From Arthrobacter sp. CAU 1506 (GTDB taxonomy: Bacteria > Actinomycetota > Actinomycetes > Actinomycetales > Micrococcaceae): a stretch of DNA of 64,000 nt. Positions 60,139 through 64,000 of the stretch are shown here, piece after piece. The position numbers and the translations under genes are program-made. Each line of letters starts with the position of its first letter. The first letter of the stretch is position 1. Location: positions 124,001 through 188,000 of the forward strand of contig NZ_SUKC01000002.1 in assembly GCF_005047635.1 (NCBI RefSeq). The letters are read 5' to 3'. The notes beneath the pieces were generated by a model. The model had not been told where the DNA came from, did not search any database, and saw nothing but the letters and a program-made list of their open reading frames with translations.

Positions 60139-60921
60139 CTAGAACCCGGTGCGGGAAGACAGCCCGGAAACGATCTGCTGGACTGCTTCCTCGGCTGTGT
60201 CCACCACACTGATCAGGTCCAGATCGACGTCCGCGATCATTGCTTCGGCCAGCAAGGTATTGCGGATCCAGTCGATCAGCGGCGACCAGAAAGCGGTACC
60301 GACCAGCACAATCGGGAAAGACGTCACCTTCTTGGTCTGGACGAGCACCATGGCCTCGAAGAGTTCGTCCATGGTGCCCAGGCCGCCGGGCAGCACGATG
60401 AACCCCTGGGCATATTTGACGAACATGGTCTTCCGGGCGAAGAAGTAGCGGAAGTTGATGCCCAGATCCACCCAGTTGTTCAGCCCCTGCTCGAACGGCA
60501 ACTCGATGCCGAGCCCCACGGATACCCCACCGGCCTCGCTGGCTCCCTTGTTGGCCGCCTCCATCGAACCGGGACCGCCGCCGGTGATGACCGCGAAGTT
60601 CTGCCGGACCAGCAAGCGTCCAATCTCTTCCGCGATGGCGTAGTGCTTGCTGCCCGACTTGGTGCGGGCGGAGCCGAAGACGCTGATCGCGGGGCCAAGA
60701 TCGGCCAAGGTGCCGAAGCCTTCCACGAATTCACTCTGGATCCGCAGCACCCGCCAAGGATCCGTGTGCGTGAACTCCGCACGGTCCTTGGTGTCCAACA
60801 GATACTGGTCCGCCTGCGGGATGTCCGCTTGGCCGCGCCGCAGTTCCACGGGTCCCTTGAAACGGGTCTTCGGAGCGCCGGGGAGTTGGGACGGCAGCGG
60901 AATATCTTGCTGGTTTGTCAT
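60139..60921 (-). CDS. LOG-family protein (TIGR00730, Rossmann fold)
   Basis: The 260-residue protein has the LOG signature: ITGGGPGSMEAANKGA and VLPGGLGTMDELFEAM (PGGxGTxxE). Members hydrolyse nucleoside monophosphates, including cytokinin ribotides, to base and ribose phosphate. The extra 70-residue N-terminus marks the long form. TAGCCT ends 7 nt before the ATG and no Shine-Dalgarno is present, so it is probably leaderless. It is divergent from gluA. Confidence 0.9.
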   Translation of the reverse strand: MTNQQDIPLPSQLPGAPKTRFKGPVELRRGQADIPQADQYLLDTKDRAEFTHTDPWRVLRIQSEFVEGFGTLADLGPAISVFGSARTKSGSKHYAIAEEIGRLLVRQNFAVITGGGPGSMEAANKGASEAGGVSVGLGIELPFEQGLNNWVDLGINFRYFFARKTMFVKYAQGFIVLPGGLGTMDELFEAMVLVQTKKVTSFPIVLVGTAFWSPLIDWIRNTLLAEAMIADVDLDLISVVDTAEEAVQQIVSGLSSRTGF

Positions 60922-60927
60922 TACCCA

Positions 60928-60933
60928 AGGCTA
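60928..60933 (-). promoter_or_regulatory. -10 box TAGCCT, leaderless start of the LOG gene
   Basis: TAGCCT, TGGGTA, ATG on the minus strand. Confidence 0.5.
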
Positions 60934-61054
60934 CAGATTCGGCGGCCTTCCGGGGTGGGTTTTTGCGGCGATTCGGCCGAGGATTCGGCGTTCTGGGCCC
61001 GCCGTGCGCAGGTTGCTCTTGAATCACGATTCCGACCGTCCGGTCGCTAATGCG

Positions 61055-61082
61055 TTGCGTGAAGGAATTCTTTCGCTAGATT
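61055..61082 (+). promoter_or_regulatory. Promoter of gluABCD, leaderless start
   Basis: TTGCGT (61055-61060) and TAGATT (61077-61082) are 16 bp apart, and the ATG at 61089 is 7 nt past the -10. No Shine-Dalgarno is present. The spacer contains an imperfect palindrome centred on GAATTC (61065-61070). Confidence 0.6.
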
Positions 61083-61088
61083 CGTTCC

Positions 61089-61907
61089 ATGACCAGTGAC
61101 GAATCGCATAGTGAAATGCCGCCTGCTGCTCCGGCGGCGGCAACCGGAGCCAGGTCTGCCACCCCGACGGGTCAGCCGCTGGTCTCCTTGAAGAACGTGA
61201 ACAAGCACTTCGGCGCCCTCCACGTCCTTCAGGACATCAACCTGGAGGTCACCAAGGGCGAAGTAGTGGTAGTGATCGGTCCGTCCGGTTCCGGCAAGTC
61301 CACACTCTGCCGGGCAATCAACCGCTTGGAAACCATCGACGACGGCGAGATCCTCATCGACGGCAACAAGCTGCCGGCGGAAGGCAAGGCGCTGGCCAAG
61401 CTGCGCGCCGACGTCGGCATGGTCTTCCAGTCCTTCAACCTCTTTGCCCACAAATCGATTCTGGAGAACGTCACTCTGGGCCCGATCAAGGTCAAAGGGA
61501 TGAAGCAGGCCGAGGCCAAGGAACTGGCCATGAGCTTGCTGCAGCGGGTGGGCGTGGCCAACCAGTCGCAGAAGCTGCCGGCGCAGCTCTCCGGCGGCCA
61601 GCAGCAGCGCGTGGCGATCGCCCGGGCGCTGGCAATGAAGCCGAAAGTCATGCTCTTTGACGAGCCGACCTCGGCGCTTGACCCGGAAATGATCAACGAA
61701 GTGCTGGACACTATGGTGCAGTTGGCCAAGGAAGGCATGACCATGATCGTCGTGACACACGAGATGGGCTTCGCGCGGAAGGCAGCCGACCGGGTGATCT
61801 TCATGGCCGACGGCAAGATCGTGGAGCAGGCCACGCCGGAAGAATTCTTTACCAACCCGAAGAGCGACCGGGCCAAGGACTTCCTGGGCAAGATCCTCGA
61901 GCACTAA
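61089..61907 (+). CDS. gluA: Glutamate ABC transporter ATP-binding protein GluA
   Basis: The 272-residue ATPase of the polar-amino-acid type has Walker [38 protein letters not shown] and the switch His in [15 protein letters not shown]. The first 30 residues are an Ala/Pro-rich extension before the ABC core. The order ATPase-binding protein-two permeases is that of gluABCD in Corynebacterium. The mRNA is predicted to start at the ATG. Confidence 0.92.
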   Translation: MTSDESHSEMPPAAPAAATGARSATPTGQPLVSLKNVNKHFGALHVLQDINLEVTKGEVVVVIGPSGSGKSTLCRAINRLETIDDGEILIDGNKLPAEGKALAKLRADVGMVFQSFNLFAHKSILENVTLGPIKVKGMKQAEAKELAMSLLQRVGVANQSQKLPAQLSGGQQQRVAIARALAMKPKVMLFDEPTSALDPEMINEVLDTMVQLAKEGMTMIVVTHEMGFARKAADRVIFMADGKIVEQATPEEFFTNPKSDRAKDFLGKILEH

Positions 61908-61923
61908 AACCCCTTACTCACCT

Positions 61924-61944
61924 GGCCCTTCCTGATGAAGGGCC
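61924..61944 (+). terminator. Intercistronic hairpin between gluA and gluB
   Basis: GGCCCTTC-CTGAT-GAAGGGCC has perfect 8-bp arms, no T-run, and lies 20 nt before the gluB ATG. Confidence 0.6.
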
Positions 61945-61963
61945 GACAACGCAAGGAGAAAAC

Positions 61964-62815
61964 ATGCGCAAGACCCGTTATGGAATGGCCGCTCTGGCAG
62001 CCGGCGCAGCCCTCGTGCTGTCCGCTTGCGGCGGCGGCAGCGGCAGTAATGGCGGCGGCGGGGAGGCCTCCGGCGGCGGTGACACTGTCCGTATCGGCAT
62101 CAAGTTCGACCAGCCCGGCCTGGGCTTCAAGAACGGCAACGAGTACACCGGCTTCGACGTGGATGTGGCCAAGTACGTGGCCAAGGAGCTGGGCTACGCC
62201 GAGGACAAGATCGAGTTCGTCGAGTCCCCCTCTGCCAACCGGGAGAACATGCTTGCCAACAAGCAGGTGGACATGATCTTCGCGACCTACTCCATCACCG
62301 ATGAGCGGAAGAAGACCGTCGACTTTGCCGGACCGTACTTCGTGGCCGGCCAGGACCTGCTGGTTCGCGCAGACGACAACTCCATCACCGGCCCGGACTC
62401 GCTCAACGGCAAGAACCTTTGCTCCGTGACCGGCTCCACCTCCGCCCAGCGGATCAAGGATGAGCACGCCGCGAACGTGAACCTGGTCGAGCGACCCAGC
62501 TACGCAGAGTGCGTCACCGCCATGCAGGGCGGCCAGATTGACGCCGTGACCACTGACGACATCATCCTGGCCGGTCTGGCCGCACAGCCGAACAACGCCG
62601 GCAAGTACAAGGTCGTCGGCAACCCGTTCTCCGAGGAGAACTACGGCGTCGGCCTGCCGAAGGGCACCGACAAGTGCGCCGACATCAATGCGGCGATCAA
62701 CAAGATGATCGACGACGGCGCCTGGGAAGAAGCCCTGAAGAAGAACACCGAAGGTGTGGATTACACCTACAACAAGGAACTGAACCCGCCGAAGCCGGGC
62801 GACGCCTGCGCATAG
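61964..62815 (+). CDS. gluB: Glutamate-binding lipoprotein GluB
   Basis: The 283-residue lipoprotein has a signal peptide ending at the lipobox LSAC (Cys26), a Gly/Ser-rich linker and a type II periplasmic-binding fold (VRIGIKFDQPGLGFKNG, GFDVDVAKYVA, MIFATYSITDERKKTVDFAGPYF, TSAQRIK). The Asp, Arg and aromatic residues typical of amino-acid binding are present. AAGGAG lies 9 nt before the ATG. Hairpins flank the gene on both sides. Confidence 0.92.
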   Translation: MRKTRYGMAALAAGAALVLSACGGGSGSNGGGGEASGGGDTVRIGIKFDQPGLGFKNGNEYTGFDVDVAKYVAKELGYAEDKIEFVESPSANRENMLANKQVDMIFATYSITDERKKTVDFAGPYFVAGQDLLVRADDNSITGPDSLNGKNLCSVTGSTSAQRIKDEHAANVNLVERPSYAECVTAMQGGQIDAVTTDDIILAGLAAQPNNAGKYKVVGNPFSEENYGVGLPKGTDKCADINAAINKMIDDGAWEEALKKNTEGVDYTYNKELNPPKPGDACA

Positions 62816-62824
62816 CAAGAGCTG

Positions 62825-62853
62825 CTGTGGGGCGGGCCAGCCCCGCCCCACAG
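62825..62853 (+). terminator. Intercistronic hairpin between gluB and gluC
   Basis: Perfect 12-bp GC-rich stem (62825-62836 with 62842-62853), loop CCAGC. It has no T-run, so partial termination or 3'-end protection of gluB mRNA is likely. Confidence 0.65.
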
Positions 62854-62878
62854 ACTTGCCTCTTCCCACCGAAAGGGG

Positions 62879-63574
62879 ATGGACAGTTTGTCCGAGTATT
62901 TCCAGAGCTACTTGACGGCGCTGGAGAGCTATGACGTTATCGGAGCCTTCTGGGTCAATATCCAGCTCGCTTTCTGGGCCGCACTGGGGTCCGCGGTGCT
63001 TGGCACTGTCCTGGCACTGATGCGGATCTCTCCCGTCCCCAGCTTCCGCTGGGCAGGCGCGACGTACGTCAACATCTTCCGCAACACGCCACTGACCATC
63101 ATCATGACCTTTTGCATCCTGGTCATGGTGTTCCAGTTGCAGATCAACCTTTCCAGCGACTTCAACTTCAACTTCTTCCTCTGGGCCATCGTCGGCTTGT
63201 CCGTCTACCACGCCGCCTTCGTCTGTGAAGCGATCCGCAGTGGTGTCAACACCGTCCCGCTGGGGCAGGCCGAAGCAGCACGCGCCATCGGCCTCAGTTT
63301 CCTGCCGGCGGCACGGATGATCATCCTGCCGCAGGCCTTCCGCGGCGCGATTGCTCCGCTCGGCAACACGCTCATCGCCCTGATCAAGAACACCACGGTG
63401 GCAGCGGCAGCGTCGGTCATCGAAGCAGCCGGTCTGATGAAGACCATGATCGAATTCCGGCCGGACGTCATCCTCGCCATTTTCGCCACCTTCGCCGCCG
63501 GTTTCGTGATCCTCGTGATCCCCGTCGGCCTGCTGACCACTTGGCTCTCCACGAAATTGGCGGTGACACGATGA
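62879..63574 (+). CDS. gluC: Glutamate ABC transporter permease GluC
   Basis: The 231-residue permease of the HisM/GltK type has about five helices and the EAA loop VPLGQAEAARAIGLSFLPAARMIILPQA, which contacts GluA. ATG 62879 is given, but AAAGGGG abuts it; TTG 62888, nine nt past that Shine-Dalgarno, may be the real start. The stop overlaps the gluD start (ATGA). Confidence 0.9.
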   Translation: MDSLSEYFQSYLTALESYDVIGAFWVNIQLAFWAALGSAVLGTVLALMRISPVPSFRWAGATYVNIFRNTPLTIIMTFCILVMVFQLQINLSSDFNFNFFLWAIVGLSVYHAAFVCEAIRSGVNTVPLGQAEAARAIGLSFLPAARMIILPQAFRGAIAPLGNTLIALIKNTTVAAAASVIEAAGLMKTMIEFRPDVILAIFATFAAGFVILVIPVGLLTTWLSTKLAVTR

Positions 63575-64000
63575 CCACCAGGCAAAGCGTCCTCTTCGAC
63601 GCGCCCGGGCCCAAGGCACGTTCGCGAATTACGATCACCAACATCGTCGGGATCTTGATTTTCATTGCCGCGGCGTTCTTCCTGCTGAAGACCCTCAATG
63701 AAAAAGGCCAGTTGGCGCCCGAACTATGGTCCCCCTTCCTGACCGCCGAGGTCTGGGAGTTCACCATCCTGCCGGGCCTGATCAACACCTTCAAAGCTGC
63801 CGCCGTCGCCATCGTCACCTCGGTGGTCTTCGGGTTGCTCTTTGGCGTGGGCCGGCTGTCCTCGAACGCCACGCTTCGCTCGCTCTGCGGCGTAATCGTT
63901 GAATTCCTGCGGGCCGTCCCCGTGCTGCTGATGATGATTTTCTTCTGGCTGCTGTTTGGCCAGTTGCAGGTCGGCAACCCCGCAGACATTCCGTTCTACG
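63571..64000 (+). CDS. gluD: Glutamate ABC transporter permease GluD, 3' end beyond the window
   Basis: The frame starts at ATG 63571, overlaps the gluC stop and stays open to the edge (143 codons). Helix 1 lies at about 28-45 (IVGILIFIAAAFFLL), helix 2 follows TILPGLINTFKAAAVAIVTS, and VEFLRAVPVLLMMIFFWLLFG is typical of the second permease of amino-acid importers. Truncated only by the window. Confidence 0.9.
   Translation, partial: MTTRQSVLFDAPGPKARSRITITNIVGILIFIAAAFFLLKTLNEKGQLAPELWSPFLTAEVWEFTILPGLINTFKAAAVAIVTSVVFGLLFGVGRLSSNATLRSLCGVIVEFLRAVPVLLMMIFFWLLFGQLQVGNPADIPFY

Noticed and set aside
1-64000. Prophage, transposon or integrated element
   Set aside because: No integrase, transposase, phage structural gene or flanking direct repeats were seen; content is core metabolism and repair throughout.

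Overview
The window is high-GC, gene-dense actinobacterial chromosome. Gene content and protein style point to Arthrobacter or a close Micrococcaceae relative: the coproporphyrin-type heme pathway, AdnAB instead of RecBCD, MoeZ with a fused rhodanese, DUF3107 and DUF3117 proteins, a SigE/anti-sigma/TatB block, and many leaderless starts. I see no prophage, insertion sequence, CRISPR array or rRNA. It looks like stable core chromosome.

Layout. 1-0.3 kb: start of a CcdA-like gene running off the left edge, then initiator tRNA-fMet with its own promoter and terminator. 0.4-8.3 kb: UPF0182 membrane protein, PDZ/Lon-type membrane protease, DUF2342 zincin-like protein, YgjP-type metallopeptidase and a lone E1-like ThiF protein. 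8.4-21 kb: DNA repair and nucleotide metabolism (uvrD2, nudC, a phosphotransferase with a repetitive tail, adnB-adnA behind an alkyltransferase-like gene, a DnaQ-type exonuclease). 21-24 kb: metNIQ methionine uptake. 25.3-35.6 kb: all nine genes from glutamyl-tRNA to heme b by the coproporphyrin route; hemE-cgoX-hemQ-cpfC-hemC-hemD-hemB-hemL run on the minus strand and hemA is divergent. 35.7-43.9 kb: moeZ, TetR regulator, DUF3107, a pterin dehydratase, a ferritin-like protein, an RNB ribonuclease with a Gly-Asn repeat, a DEAD-box helicase and an orphan DNA methyltransferase. 44-49.9 kb: a sodium/solute symporter with a 43-residue companion, a PHP phosphoesterase, aminopeptidase P and a stress-type membrane protein. 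50-56.4 kb: an MgtE-like cytoplasmic protein, DUF1003, Mrp, TatB, anti-sigma factor, SigE and an O-methyltransferase. 56.5-60.9 kb: leucyl aminopeptidase, DUF3117, a GT-C glycosyltransferase, a DivIVA-motif protein and a LOG-type protein. 61.1-64 kb: gluABCD glutamate uptake, with gluD cut by the right edge.

Two blocks follow gene orders that I remember from Mycobacterium tuberculosis (roughly Rv3193c-Rv3211 and Rv1220c-Rv1232c), with metNIQ and the heme cluster interposed in the first.

The most notable non-coding signals are an AT-rich perfect palindrome in front of hemQ, TAnnnT hexamers exactly 6-7 nt before the start codon of at least twelve genes (leaderless transcripts), a divergent pair of such promoters packed into 51 bp, hairpins on both sides of gluB, a 5' hairpin at the predicted start of the metN mRNA, two spaced inverted repeats upstream of the symporter, and several tandem repeats, one of which contains the pepA stop codon. 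I found no clearly new multi-gene system. The best candidates for something undescribed are the lone ThiF protein, the MgtE/DUF1003 pair and the helicase/methyltransferase pair.
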